Below are positions 16,065 through 25,386 of a stretch of 64,000 nucleotides of DNA, in pieces (position 1 is the stretch's first letter; each line of letters opens with the position of its first letter). The notes under the pieces are model-generated. The model was not told the origin of the DNA. It saw only the letters and a list, made by a program, of their open reading frames with translations, and ran no database searches. Source of the DNA: Paraclostridium bifermentans (lineage in GTDB: Bacteria > Bacillota > Clostridia > Peptostreptococcales > Peptostreptococcaceae); the NCBI RefSeq assembly GCF_019916025.1, contig NZ_CP079737.1, forward strand, positions 2,604,001 through 2,668,000, written 5' to 3'. The position numbers and the translations under genes are program-made.

Positions 16065-17267
16065 TTATAAGCTATTTATAATATTAATTAAATCTGTTTT
16101 ATTGTTTATATTAGGATTTTCAATCACATTATATAGTAAAAAGTTTAATTTTTCACCTATTTCCTTGCCTTTATAGCCTAAAGCATTTAAATCCCTTCCA
16201 TTTAGTGCTAATTCTTTTAATGAATAACATTCTTTATTTAAATCAATTTCTTTAATTAAATTATTTATTTTGTCATAATATTTTTTTTCAAATTCTATAT
16301 CTAATACTTTTTTTACATATAATAAATAATTTAGACTTTCATGTCCTATTTCCTTTAAATAAATCTTTATAGAAACTTTATCATCGATTATTTTACTATC
16401 TAGATTATCTAAAATTGTAATGCATTGACTTTTTATTTTGTTAGAATATCTTAATAATTCCAATATTTTTTTGCTTTCGTTAATGTCCCCTAGAATATAT
16501 ATAAATATACTTAATCTTATCACTAAATCTTTTTTACTCGACTTAAGTTTAGCTAAGTCATTTTTGTTCATTTTTATATTTTTCATTTCAAATATATCAA
16601 ACATTTTTGCATCGTAAAGTATATATATTTTTTCAGGATAATTACTAAGTAAAATTTTATTTAATTCCTCTTGTATTCTTTCTGAGCTTATATTTTTTAT
16701 TAATTTTATATTTTCATAAATACTTTCCAATGTTTTGCTATCTATTTTGAAATTAAGTTTAGAACTAAATCTAACAGCTCTTATTATCCTAAGCCCATCT
16801 TCTTTAAATCTTTCATCTGGATTTCCAACTGTTCTTATTATTTTTTTATTTATATCTTCTATCCCATCAAACGCATCAACTATACCTACTTTATGATTGT
16901 AGGCAATAGAGTTTATAGTAAAATCGCGTCTTTTTAAATCTTCTATTATATCCCTTGTAAACTCTACATATTCAGGTCTTCGGTTGTCAGCGTATGTTCC
17001 ATCAATTCTATATGTTGTAATTTCATATTCATTTTTATTTTTTATTAAAGTTATTGTTCCATGCTTTATTCCAGTTTCAATTATTTTATAATTTTTAAAT
17101 ATACTTATTGTGTCTGTAGGTTTTGCATTTGTTGTTATATCGTAATCGTTAGGTTTTATTCCTACAATTGAGTCTCTTACACATCCGCCTACTATATAAG
17201 CCTCATATCCACTTTCATATATATCATCTATTATCTCTTTTACATCAGTTGGTATATTTATTTTCAT
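16065..17267 (-). CDS. cca: CCA tRNA nucleotidyltransferase
   Basis: Class II nucleotidyltransferase of 400 residues that builds or repairs the CCA end of tRNA. Seen are motif A YIVGGCVRD (about 24-32) with the metal-binding DYDI, motif B RRDFTINSIAY, motif C, and motif D EDGLRIIRAVRF (about 159-170), followed by the helical neck and tail. GAGGTGA precedes the ATG. It stands alone: the spo0A terminator is upstream and the steA promoter downstream. I see no convincing promoter in the 48 bases between terminator and start, so some read-through may contribute. Confidence 0.94.
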   Translation of the reverse strand: MKINIPTDVKEIIDDIYESGYEAYIVGGCVRDSIVGIKPNDYDITTNAKPTDTISIFKNYKIIETGIKHGTITLIKNKNEYEITTYRIDGTYADNRRPEYVEFTRDIIEDLKRRDFTINSIAYNHKVGIVDAFDGIEDINKKIIRTVGNPDERFKEDGLRIIRAVRFSSKLNFKIDSKTLESIYENIKLIKNISSERIQEELNKILLSNYPEKIYILYDAKMFDIFEMKNIKMNKNDLAKLKSSKKDLVIRLSIFIYILGDINESKKILELLRYSNKIKSQCITILDNLDSKIIDDKVSIKIYLKEIGHESLNYLLYVKKVLDIEFEKKYYDKINNLIKEIDLNKECYSLKELALNGRDLNALGYKGKEIGEKLNFLLYNVIENPNINNKTDLINIINSL

Positions 17268-17315
17268 TATTTCACCTCAGTTTAGTAAATTACTATATAT
17301 TTTATACATTTACAC

Positions 17316-17354
17316 AAAAAAATAAAGCCTTCAATTTATGAAGACTTTATTTTT
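17316..17354 (-). terminator. Intrinsic terminator after spo0A
   Basis: On the minus strand AAATAAAGTCTTCA pairs with TGAAGGCTTTATTT with one G-U, followed by a T-run. The stem has a C-A mismatch when read on the plus strand, so it is adapted to terminate spo0A. Confidence 0.85.
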
Positions 17355-17363
17355 CATAATTTA

Positions 17364-18182
17364 TTATTTAACCATACTGTGTTCTAATCTTAATTTATCT
17401 GCAATCATTGCTATAAACTCTGAGTTTGTTGGTTTCCCTTTTGTATTATGAACTGTATATCCAAATAATTGATTTATAGTGTCAACCTTACCTCTGCTCC
17501 ATGCAACTTCTATTGCATGTCTTATAGCTCTTTCAACCCTACTTGGAGTTGTGTTAAACTTTTTAGCTATACTTGGGTATAGTTCCTTTGTTACTGCTCC
17601 TAATAATTCAACATTGTCTATAACCATTTTTATAGCTTCTCTTAAATATAAATATCCTTTTATATGAGCTGGAACTCCTATTTCGTGTATTATATTTGTT
17701 ATTTCAGTTTCTATATTTCCTACATTTTTAACGAAATCAGTTTTAGTCATTTTTATATCCATATTATTATTTAATCTTGAATTAGAATCTACTACTGTAT
17801 TTTTATTTGAAACTAATCCTCTTATTCTATTTATAAATATTACAAAGTCAAAAGGTTTAACTATGTAATAGTCTGCTCCTAAGTTTATTGCACTTTGTGT
17901 TATTTTATCTTGACCTACTGCAGATAATACTATTATCTTAGGCATTTTAGGCAAGTTCATAGCATTTAGTTTTTCAATTACCCCTAAACCATCAAGATGT
18001 GGCATTATAACATCTAAAACTAATACATCTGGTTGTGTTCTTGAAACTAAATCTAAAGCTTCTATTCCATCCTTTGCAATTCCTAATATTTCAATATCAT
18101 CCTCATTAGATAAATACTCTCTTAATACTTGACAAAAATCCCTGTTGTCATCTGCTAAAACTATTTTTATTTTTTCGCTCAT
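17364..18182 (-). CDS. spo0A: Sporulation master regulator Spo0A
   Basis: Response regulator of 272 residues that starts sporulation when phosphorylated. The receiver domain (about 4-120) shows the acidic pair DD at 11-12, phospho-acceptor D57 in [12 protein letters not shown] and the YIVKPFDF lysine. After a variable linker, the C-terminal DNA-binding domain (about 150-270) carries the near-invariant recognition region ([21 protein letters not shown]). GGGGGG precedes the ATG. The order spo0A-spoIVB-recN is conserved across spore formers. The upstream 120 bases hold a sigma-H promoter and a 0A box. Confidence 0.98.
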   Translation of the reverse strand: MSEKIKIVLADDNRDFCQVLREYLSNEDDIEILGIAKDGIEALDLVSRTQPDVLVLDVIMPHLDGLGVIEKLNAMNLPKMPKIIVLSAVGQDKITQSAINLGADYYIVKPFDFVIFINRIRGLVSNKNTVVDSNSRLNNNMDIKMTKTDFVKNVGNIETEITNIIHEIGVPAHIKGYLYLREAIKMVIDNVELLGAVTKELYPSIAKKFNTTPSRVERAIRHAIEVAWSRGKVDTINQLFGYTVHNTKGKPTNSEFIAMIADKLRLEHSMVK

Positions 18183-18245
18183 TAAATTTTTCCCCCCATA
18201 GAATTATAAATTTATTTAAATATTTTCTAATTTTTCACTAATAAC

Positions 18246-18275
18246 CTATTCGACATTTAATATTTATATTCCTTC
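18246..18275 (-). promoter_or_regulatory. Sigma-H promoter of spo0A with overlapping 0A box
   Basis: The minus strand reads GAAGGAATA (18275-18267), 12 bp, then GTCGAATAG (18254-18246). This matches sigma-H consensus RnAGGAwWW-N11-12-RnnGAATww at nearly all positions. A perfect 0A box, TGTCGAA, occupies 18255-18249 and covers the -10. Spo0A can therefore bind its own promoter. Confidence 0.75.
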
Positions 18276-18302
18276 TGTTTATTTTTATTTTTATATATAT
18301 AC

Positions 18303-19286
18303 TTATATTATCATCTTATCTATAAAAATTCCATATCCTATTTTAGAGTTATCTATAAAAACATGCGTAACAGCCCCAATTATTTTATCATTTTGTATGA
18401 TAGGTGCTCCACTCATTCCTTGAACTATACCACCAGTATAATTTATCAATCTCTCATCTACTACTTCAATCACCATATCTTTATCATCTTTTTTGTTATT
18501 ATATTTAATTTTTTTTATGTTTATTTGATATTGTCCGATTTTTCCATCTTTATTTTGAAATAAAATTATCGCTGGTCCAAGCTTTATATCTTTACTGTCA
18601 CCAACTTCTAACATTTTTTCTTTTCCTTCATTATCATATGTCGTTAAATTGCCACTTATTCCAAAACTGTTATTTTTTTTAAAATTACCTATCGGTTTAT
18701 CGCCATCAAATTCAGCTTTTATTTGCCCTACATGTTTAACTCTTCCCTTTTCAATCGAAATGTCTTCAGCATTGTATATATTTCCACTCTTAACTTTTAT
18801 CAATTCATTTGTATCTACATCTTTTATCGGATGTCCTAATGCCGAAAATGTATTGTTTTGCGGATTATAAAATGTCATAGTTCCTATTCCAGAAATTTTA
18901 TCTCTAATCCAAATTCCAAGTTTATATTCATTGTTTTCTTTTTTAACTGGAATTTGCTTTGATATTAGTTCTCCATCCCTGTCGATTATTATCTCAACTA
19001 AATCTTTATTATAGTTATGCAAAACTCTTTTTACATCTTTACTACTATATACATTAATTCCATTTATACTGATTATATTATCTCCAGCTTCCACTCCAGC
19101 TATATAATCAACACTCGTATCTTCATTTTCTAATACTAATATTCCATCTGTGTTAGCCCTTATACCTACAACATTTCCAAGTGGAACTAAATATCTTGTT
19201 TCTTTTTTATTTTCTGGTTTCGATATTCCCAATATAAATATAGGTATTATTAAGACTAAAGATAAAACTATATATATTTTTTTCAT
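18303..19286 (-). CDS. spoIVB: SpoIVB serine peptidase (sporulation signalling protease)
   Basis: Secreted, membrane-tethered S55 peptidase of 327 residues that signals from the forespore to the mother cell in Bacillus by cutting SpoIVFA. It has an N-terminal membrane segment (about 2-19) and a PDZ domain (about 55-115). The peptidase domain shows the catalytic histidine in FSALGHPI and the catalytic serine in GMSGAPI near the C-terminus. The start is the ATG at 19286, nine bases after AAGGGA; ATGs further upstream have no site. In this lineage SigK lacks a pro-sequence, so the usual Bacillus target pathway cannot apply unchanged. The promoter in the 87-base upstream gap is not clear to me. 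Confidence 0.93.
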   Translation of the reverse strand: MKKIYIVLSLVLIIPIFILGISKPENKKETRYLVPLGNVVGIRANTDGILVLENEDTSVDYIAGVEAGDNIISINGINVYSSKDVKRVLHNYNKDLVEIIIDRDGELISKQIPVKKENNEYKLGIWIRDKISGIGTMTFYNPQNNTFSALGHPIKDVDTNELIKVKSGNIYNAEDISIEKGRVKHVGQIKAEFDGDKPIGNFKKNNSFGISGNLTTYDNEGKEKMLEVGDSKDIKLGPAIILFQNKDGKIGQYQINIKKIKYNNKKDDKDMVIEVVDERLINYTGGIVQGMSGAPIIQNDKIIGAVTHVFIDNSKIGYGIFIDKMII

Positions 19287-19373
19287 TTTATATCGTCCCT
19301 TCATAAATTTATATACATATAGTTCCATTTTTCATTTATTTTTATCCAGTTTAATCTAAATATAATTTTACGC

Positions 19374-19407
19374 AAAAAAAGCACCTAATTAATTAGGTAC
19401 TTTTTTT
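19374..19407 (-). terminator. Intrinsic terminator overlapping the end of recN
   Basis: On the minus strand AAAAAAAGTACCTAA pairs with TTAGGTGCTTTTTTT with one G-U. The recN stop codon lies at the loop. It separates recN from spoIVB. Confidence 0.85.
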
Positions 19408-21074
19408 GCAAGTTCTATTATTTCACTAGCATGCTCCATTGTTTTTTCAGTTATATTACTTCCTGCTATAAGTCTTGCTATTTCATCTTTTCTTTGATTA
19501 TCGTCAAGTCTACTTATAACAGTAAATGTTCGTTCATTAGATGTCTTTTTCTCAATACAATAGTGAGTGTCTGCATTTGCTGCAATTTGAGGTAAATGCG
19601 TTATACAAATGATTTGCTTTTTCTTAGCTATCAATGATAATTTTTCTCCAACAATCTGAGCTGCTATACCACTTATACCTGTATCTATTTCATCAAACAC
19701 AAGAGTATCTATTTCATCTATGTCCGCTAAAATCGTCTTAAACGCTAACATAAATCTAGACATCTCTCCTCCTGATGCTACCTTATATATAGGCTTTATA
19801 TCTTCACCTAGATTGAATGAAATCATAAATTCTATATCATCTTGTCCTTTTGCATTAAATGTAGATTTACCAAATGAAACTTCAAAAACTACATTTTTCA
19901 TGTTTAAGCTTTTAAGCTCATACAATAGTTTTTCTTGAAGGTTTCTTGCAACTTCTTTTCTTTTCTGAGTTAATTTTTCAGCTTTAATTACTAAAATGTC
20001 TTCTATTTTTTTAAGCTTTAATTTTAACTCTTCAACTTTTTCATCTCTATTTAATATTTCATCTAATCTTTCATTTATTTTATCTTTGTATGCTAAAATT
20101 TCTTCTATCGTATCTCCATATTTTCTTCTAAGAGTATTTATTTCATCTACTCTCTGCTCTATTTGTTCTAATTCATAAGGTGAAAAATCAATGTTTTCTT
20201 TATAACTTCTAATGTCTCTAGATATATCTTGAAGCTCATACATTATTCGCTCTATTGTATCATTAAAATCATTTAATTTTTCATCATATTGAGCTATGGC
20301 ACCTAAATCACCTAGTGATTTAGATATAAGATCTACAGAATTTATACTTCCATCATATAAATTTAAATATGCATTATTTAAGTTAGTAAAAATCTTTTCA
20401 CCATTTCTATAGACGTCTCTTTGTTTTAATAAATCTTCATATTCATTTTCATTTAAGTTTGCTGATTCTATTTCATTTATTTGAAATTTTATCAAGTCTA
20501 TTTCTCTTTGAATTTGCATATCGTCTTTATTTTCTGTTAGTACATTTAAAGCTTTTTTCACTTCATTGTATTCAATATATGTCTTTTCATAATCACTTTT
20601 AGATTCATATAAGAGTTCTTCTCCAAATAAGTCTAAAAAATCAATATGTGTATCTTTATCAAATAAAACTTGATTTTGATGTTGTCCATGTATATCAATT
20701 AAGTAGTTAGAAATTTCTTTTAAAAATGATACTTTTACATTTCTTCCATTTATTCTTGATATACTTTTTCCGTCATCAAATATTTCTTTACTTATTATTA
20801 TTTGATTATCCTCTTCTATATCTATTCCATTTTCTAGTAGCTTCTCTTTAAGCTTTTGATTATTAACATCAAATAAAGCTTCTACTAAACCTTTTTCTGT
20901 GCCTTTTCTTAAAAAGGATCTATCATATTTACCACCTAGACACAAACCTAAAGCTCCTATTATTATAGATTTACCTGATCCAGTTTCTCCAGTTAATATG
21001 TTTAGATTTTTGTCTATATCTAGCCTTAGTTCCTCTATTAATGCACAGTTTTTCATATATAATTCAAGGATCAA
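19389..21074 (-). CDS. recN: DNA repair ATPase RecN
   Basis: SMC-like ATPase of 561 residues that acts early in double-strand break repair. The Walker A GETGSGKS is at 29-36, with long central coiled coils (about 150-380). The signature VASGGEMSRFMLA and Walker B TLVFDEIDTGISG are followed by ITHLPQIAA near the C-terminus. The start is the TTG at 21074, seven bases after GAGGGGG, which gives the normal RecN N-terminus. It lies 18 bases after tlyA; the argR gene that sits between them in Bacillus is not present here. Confidence 0.95.
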   Translation of the reverse strand: MILELYMKNCALIEELRLDIDKNLNILTGETGSGKSIIIGALGLCLGGKYDRSFLRKGTEKGLVEALFDVNNQKLKEKLLENGIDIEEDNQIIISKEIFDDGKSISRINGRNVKVSFLKEISNYLIDIHGQHQNQVLFDKDTHIDFLDLFGEELLYESKSDYEKTYIEYNEVKKALNVLTENKDDMQIQREIDLIKFQINEIESANLNENEYEDLLKQRDVYRNGEKIFTNLNNAYLNLYDGSINSVDLISKSLGDLGAIAQYDEKLNDFNDTIERIMYELQDISRDIRSYKENIDFSPYELEQIEQRVDEINTLRRKYGDTIEEILAYKDKINERLDEILNRDEKVEELKLKLKKIEDILVIKAEKLTQKRKEVARNLQEKLLYELKSLNMKNVVFEVSFGKSTFNAKGQDDIEFMISFNLGEDIKPIYKVASGGEMSRFMLAFKTILADIDEIDTLVFDEIDTGISGIAAQIVGEKLSLIAKKKQIICITHLPQIAANADTHYCIEKKTSNERTFTVISRLDDNQRKDEIARLIAGSNITEKTMEHASEIIELAKKVPN

Positions 21075-21092
21075 TTTAAATCCCCCTCTTTA

Positions 21093-21902
21093 TTACATTA
21101 AATTATGTGAATTGTCTACAACTTTATCTATAGTTATTTTAAACTCTTCTTTATTGTATTCATAACCTTCATTAGAGTTTTTTAAATGAATTAAATATTC
21201 AATATTTCCTTCAGGTCCTTTTATAGGAGAGTAATCTAATCCTAATATAGTAAACCCGATTTCTGCTGCAAAATCTGCTACTTTTTCTATAACTTCTATA
21301 TGTGTAGATTTTTCTCTTACTACACCTTTTTTACCAACTTTTTCTCTTCCAGCTTCAAATTGAGGTTTTATTAATGCTACTACTTGTCCACTTGGATCTA
21401 ATAATTCTTTTGCTTTTGGTAAAACTAATTTAAGTGATATAAAAGAAACATCTATAGATGCAAATTGTCCAAATTCTTTAGTATCTTCTATAGTTACATG
21501 TCTTATGTTTGTTCTCTCCATACATACAACTCTCTCATCTTGTCTAAGTTTCCAAGCAAGTTGTCCATACCCCACATCTATTGAAAATACTTTTTTTGCT
21601 CCATTTTGAAGCATACAATCTGTAAATCCACCTGTTGATGCTCCTATATCTAAACAAACTTTGTTCTCTAATGTTATATCAAAGTTTTTCATTGCCTTTT
21701 CAAGCTTTAGTCCACCTCTACTAACATATGGTATAGGATTCCCTTTTACTTCTATTTTACTTTCCTCTTTAACCTCTGAGCCAGCCTTATCACATCTTTG
21801 ATTGTCTACAAATACTAGTCCAGCCATTATAGCTTTTTTAGCTCTTTCTCTACTGTCAAAATATCCTTGTTCTACAAGTAATACGTCTATTCTTTTTTTC
21901 AT
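21093..21902 (-). CDS. tlyA: TlyA-family rRNA 2'-O-methyltransferase
   Basis: Cytosolic enzyme of 269 residues. It has an N-terminal S4 RNA-binding domain (about 4-60) and an FtsJ-type SAM methyltransferase domain (about 60-250) with CLDIGASTGGFTDCMLQNGA. Mycobacterial TlyA methylates ribose at 16S C1409 and 23S C1920. Some database entries call this family hemolysin A, but no membrane-active feature is visible. It lies in dxs-tlyA-recN, as in Bacillus. Confidence 0.9.
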   Translation of the reverse strand: MKKRIDVLLVEQGYFDSRERAKKAIMAGLVFVDNQRCDKAGSEVKEESKIEVKGNPIPYVSRGGLKLEKAMKNFDITLENKVCLDIGASTGGFTDCMLQNGAKKVFSIDVGYGQLAWKLRQDERVVCMERTNIRHVTIEDTKEFGQFASIDVSFISLKLVLPKAKELLDPSGQVVALIKPQFEAGREKVGKKGVVREKSTHIEVIEKVADFAAEIGFTILGLDYSPIKGPEGNIEYLIHLKNSNEGYEYNKEEFKITIDKVVDNSHNLM

Positions 21903-21915
21903 ATAAATTACCTTT

Positions 21916-23778
21916 CTATCTTAATAAACTCTCAATTTGTTGAGCTATACCTGAAGGTGAGATTCCACATTGTTCATATAATACGTTAACATCCCCGTGA
22001 GGAATAAATTCATCTTTAATTCCAATATTAATAATCTCGTTATCAAGTTTATTGTCTATAATAAATTTGTTTATTCTACTTCCAAATCCACCTGTAAGTA
22101 CATTGTCTTCTACAGTAACAATATATTTATGATTTTTAGCTAAATCCATTATCAATTTTTCATCTATAGGCTTTAAAAATCTTGCACTAACTAAAGTTGG
22201 ATTAATACCTGATTTATTTAATATGTCTACTGCTTCAATTGACTGCTTAACCATATTACCTATTGCTAATATAGCAATGTCTTTACCTTCGCTTAATAGC
22301 TCATATGTACCAACTTTTATAGGCTTGTACTCACCCTTATCCACAAAGTAACTACTTCCTCTTGGATATCTAATAGCCATAGGTCCTTCTATTTCTAAAG
22401 ATAAATCCATCATTAGCTCTAGTTCCTTTGTATCTTTAGGAGCCATCACAGTCATGTTAGGTATATTATTTAAATAGCTTAAATCAAATATTCCATGGTG
22501 TGTTTCTCCATCATTACCTACAAGTCCCGCTCTATCTATAAGTAAAGTTACATTCTTACTTGTTATAGCAATATCATGTATTATTTGATCATATGCTCTT
22601 TGTAAGAAAGATGAGTATACTGCAAAATATGGTTTCATTCCAGCTTTTGCTAGTCCTGAACTAAATGTAACTGCATGTTGTTCTGCAATACCAACGTCAT
22701 AATATCTGTTTGGGTATATTTCAGAAAACTTATTTAAGCCTGTTCCTGATGGCATAGCAGCTGTTATAGCAACAACATTTTCATCCTTAGTTGCAAGGTC
22801 TATTAACTTTTCTCCTACTACTGAAGATATACTCTTTGATGAAGATGGCTTTAATCCAGTTTTTATATCAAATTTAGAAACTCCATGGTATTTATGTGGC
22901 TCATCTTCTGCAAACTTGTAGCCTTTACCTTTTTTAGTTATCACATGAAGTAATATTGGTCCATTTTGTTGTTTTGCTTTTTCTAATGTTTTTACTATTT
23001 CATCTATGTCATGTCCATCTATAGGCCCTAAGTATGTTATTCCTAAAGAATCAAAAAAAGCACATTCTTGTAATGTAAAGTTTCCTTTTATGCTATCTTT
23101 TACTTTGCTCGCCGTTTTAGATAGTATATTGCCTCCAGGAGTAACATTTAATATTTTTTCAACTTCATCTTTAACCTTATTGACAGTTGAGTTTTTTATA
23201 ATAGATGATAAATGTTTAGACATCCCTCCAACATTTTCATCTATAGACATTTCATTGTCATTTAATATTACTATCATATTCGTATTTATATATCCTATAT
23301 GGTTAAGAGCCTCTAAAGCCATTCCTCCTGTTATTGATCCATCTCCAATTATAGAAACTACAGAAAAATCTTCGCCTTTTATATCTCTAGCACATGCAAT
23401 TCCACTTCCTACAGATATAGATGTACTACTGTGCCCTGTATCAAATATATCATGTTCACTTTCGCATTCTTTCGGGAATCCACTTAATCCATTAAATTGT
23501 CTTAATGTATCAAACTGATCTTTTCTTCCTGTAAGTATCTTGTGAACATAAGCCTGGTGTCCTACATCCCATATAAATTTATCTTTTGGACTATCAAATA
23601 CCTTATGTAGTGCTAAAGTAAGCTCTACAACACCTAAATTAGATGCTAAATGTCCACCTGTCTTAGAAACTGATCTCACTAAAAATTTTCTTATGTCTTT
23701 AGCTAGTAAATCTAGCTCTTTAGTGCTCATTTTTTTTATATCTTTAGGAGAATTTACATTATTTAAATAATTATACAT
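21916..23778 (-). CDS. dxs: 1-deoxy-D-xylulose-5-phosphate synthase
   Basis: First enzyme of the MEP isoprenoid pathway, condensing pyruvate and glyceraldehyde-3-phosphate with thiamin diphosphate. It has 620 residues. The ThDP-binding motif [18 protein letters not shown] followed by [13 protein letters not shown] is at about 150-187. The transketolase middle domain holds the [17 protein letters not shown] stretch. The ispA gene lies just upstream with a PAP2-like gene between them, so early and middle isoprenoid steps are made together. AAAGGTGAG precedes the ATG. Confidence 0.96.
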   Translation of the reverse strand: MYNYLNNVNSPKDIKKMSTKELDLLAKDIRKFLVRSVSKTGGHLASNLGVVELTLALHKVFDSPKDKFIWDVGHQAYVHKILTGRKDQFDTLRQFNGLSGFPKECESEHDIFDTGHSSTSISVGSGIACARDIKGEDFSVVSIIGDGSITGGMALEALNHIGYINTNMIVILNDNEMSIDENVGGMSKHLSSIIKNSTVNKVKDEVEKILNVTPGGNILSKTASKVKDSIKGNFTLQECAFFDSLGITYLGPIDGHDIDEIVKTLEKAKQQNGPILLHVITKKGKGYKFAEDEPHKYHGVSKFDIKTGLKPSSSKSISSVVGEKLIDLATKDENVVAITAAMPSGTGLNKFSEIYPNRYYDVGIAEQHAVTFSSGLAKAGMKPYFAVYSSFLQRAYDQIIHDIAITSKNVTLLIDRAGLVGNDGETHHGIFDLSYLNNIPNMTVMAPKDTKELELMMDLSLEIEGPMAIRYPRGSSYFVDKGEYKPIKVGTYELLSEGKDIAILAIGNMVKQSIEAVDILNKSGINPTLVSARFLKPIDEKLIMDLAKNHKYIVTVEDNVLTGGFGSRINKFIIDNKLDNEIINIGIKDEFIPHGDVNVLYEQCGISPSGIAQQIESLLR

Positions 23779-23821
23779 AACTTTCTCACCTTTTATCTAA
23801 GTAGTTTTTAGCATTAATACT

Positions 23822-24259
23822 TTAATTAAATACCAATGCTGTAATAATTCCTAAAATAGCGCCAAAAAAAACTTCTACTGGCGTATGTCCTACTAATTCC
23901 TTTAATTTTTTTTGTTCAATATGCTTTTTATGCTGTAAATCATCTACAATTTGATTTAATATTACTGCTTGCTTTCCAACTGCACGTCTTACTCCAGATG
24001 CATCATACATTATTATCATAGAAAACACTGCAACTACTGCGAATTCTGTTGAATTAAACCCACAATCCATTCCTACTAATGTAGATAAGGATGTAACAAA
24101 AGAACTATGAGAACTTGGCATACCCCCAGAAGTAAATATCCTAGATATTTGAATCTTTTTTTGATCTCCTGTAAAAATCTTAAAAAGTTGTGCCAAGAAA
24201 CAAGCAAACATACTTATAAGCAACACTTTGTTGCTAAAAATTTCTGAAATAAAGCTCAT
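23822..24259 (-). CDS. Divergent PAP2-family membrane protein (YuiD-like)
   Basis: This 145-residue membrane protein is of the divergent PAP2 type, like Bacillus YuiD. The phosphatase-like motifs are visible: GGMPSSHSS (about 46-54), YDASGVRRAVGKQA (about 85-98) and GHTPVEVFFGAILG near the C-terminus, with about four hydrophobic segments. It lies between ispA and dxs, nine bases from the former. A role as a prenyl-phosphate phosphatase is an inference from that context and the motif set; the substrate is unknown. Confidence 0.82.
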   Translation of the reverse strand: MSFISEIFSNKVLLISMFACFLAQLFKIFTGDQKKIQISRIFTSGGMPSSHSSFVTSLSTLVGMDCGFNSTEFAVVAVFSMIIMYDASGVRRAVGKQAVILNQIVDDLQHKKHIEQKKLKELVGHTPVEVFFGAILGIITALVFN

Positions 24260-24268
24260 CGTTCCTCC

Positions 24269-25156
24269 TTAATACTCTCTATCTACTATATAATCAGCTA
24301 AGTTGTTTAAAAACTCACTATCTTTATTTATATAATCAATACTCATTTTAGCTTCTGCTATTAATTTATTAGCAGTTTCTTTTGACTTTTCAAGTCCTAT
24401 AAGTGATGGATAAGTAGATTTTTCATTATCTATATCGCTTCCTACTTTTTTACCAAGCTTAGCCTCATCTCCAACAATATCTAATATATCATCAACTATT
24501 TGGAATGATAATCCTATGTTTTTTGCATATTTAGTTACATTTTCTAACTCTTCTTCACTTGCTCCACCAATTATAGCTCCTGCTCTCATACATCCAATGA
24601 TTATTGCTGCTGTTTTATTCATATGTATAAAGTCAAGTTTTTCCATATCTATTGATTTACCTTCACTTTCAATATCAACAACTTGTCCACCAATCATACC
24701 ATATACCCCAGAAGCTTTAGCGATTTCATTTATAGCTTTTAAATATTTTTCTGGCTCGCCTTTACTTAAAGACTCTCTAAGCATTATTTCATAAGCATAA
24801 TTTAAAAGCCCATCTCCAGCTAAAATAGCCATAGCTTCTCCATACACTTTATGATTAGTTTTTCTTCCTCTTCTAAGATCATCATTGTCAAGAGCTGGAA
24901 GATCATCATGTATCAAAGAATATGTATGTATCATTTCTATAGCTACAGCAAATGGATATGCATCTTTTTCATTTCCCCCAACTAGTTTACAAGCTTCTAA
25001 TGTAAGTATTGGTCTTAGTCTTTTTCCTCCAGCTTTTAAACTATAATTCATTGAGTCAAATATAGTTTTTTGGTATCCTTCAACTTTAGGCATATACTCA
25101 TTTAATAAATCTTCTATATTTACAACTCTATTTTTTAATTCTTCTTTAAAATTCAT
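24269..25156 (-). CDS. ispA: Short-chain polyprenyl diphosphate synthase (farnesyl type)
   Basis: Head-to-tail prenyltransferase of 295 residues that joins isopentenyl diphosphate to allylic diphosphates. The first aspartate-rich motif DDLPALDNDDLRRGRKTNHK (about 85-104) and the second, DDILD, near 225, are intact. The residues before the first motif fit farnesyl diphosphate synthases, though geranylgeranyl formation cannot be excluded. A strong AGGAGG precedes the ATG. It is two bases from xseB, the usual xseA-xseB-ispA-dxs order. Confidence 0.93.
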   Translation of the reverse strand: MNFKEELKNRVVNIEDLLNEYMPKVEGYQKTIFDSMNYSLKAGGKRLRPILTLEACKLVGGNEKDAYPFAVAIEMIHTYSLIHDDLPALDNDDLRRGRKTNHKVYGEAMAILAGDGLLNYAYEIMLRESLSKGEPEKYLKAINEIAKASGVYGMIGGQVVDIESEGKSIDMEKLDFIHMNKTAAIIIGCMRAGAIIGGASEEELENVTKYAKNIGLSFQIVDDILDIVGDEAKLGKKVGSDIDNEKSTYPSLIGLEKSKETANKLIAEAKMSIDYINKDSEFLNNLADYIVDREY

Positions 25157-25158
25157 AA

Positions 25159-25374
25159 CTACTCCTCCTCTATAGTAAAGGGTACCTCTTTCCCATCTTT
25201 GCTAAACTTATCTATTTTTAAATTTGCTTCATCTAATAATTTATTACAATGACTATAAAGTCTTATTCCCTCTTCATATAAATTAAGAGAGTCATCTAAA
25301 CTTGTAGTTCCAGACTCCAATTTATTTAAAATTTCTTCCAGTCTTTGATAAGCTTCTTCATAAGATAAATTCAT
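25159..25374 (-). CDS. xseB: Exodeoxyribonuclease VII small subunit
   Basis: This 71-residue helical protein shows the family pattern [19 protein letters not shown] and [18 protein letters not shown]. It pairs with XseA to make exonuclease VII, which trims single-stranded DNA from both ends. It sits between xseA and ispA with 12-base and 2-base gaps and AGAGGT before its ATG. Confidence 0.92.
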   Translation of the reverse strand: MNLSYEEAYQRLEEILNKLESGTTSLDDSLNLYEEGIRLYSHCNKLLDEANLKIDKFSKDGKEVPFTIEEE

Positions 25375-25386
25375 TTTTATACCTCT

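Noticed and set aside
19287-19373. Sigma-F or sigma-G promoter of spoIVB
   Set aside because: GCGTA and GGATAAAAAT are present, but the spacing of 21 bp is outside the usual range; I could not support a call.
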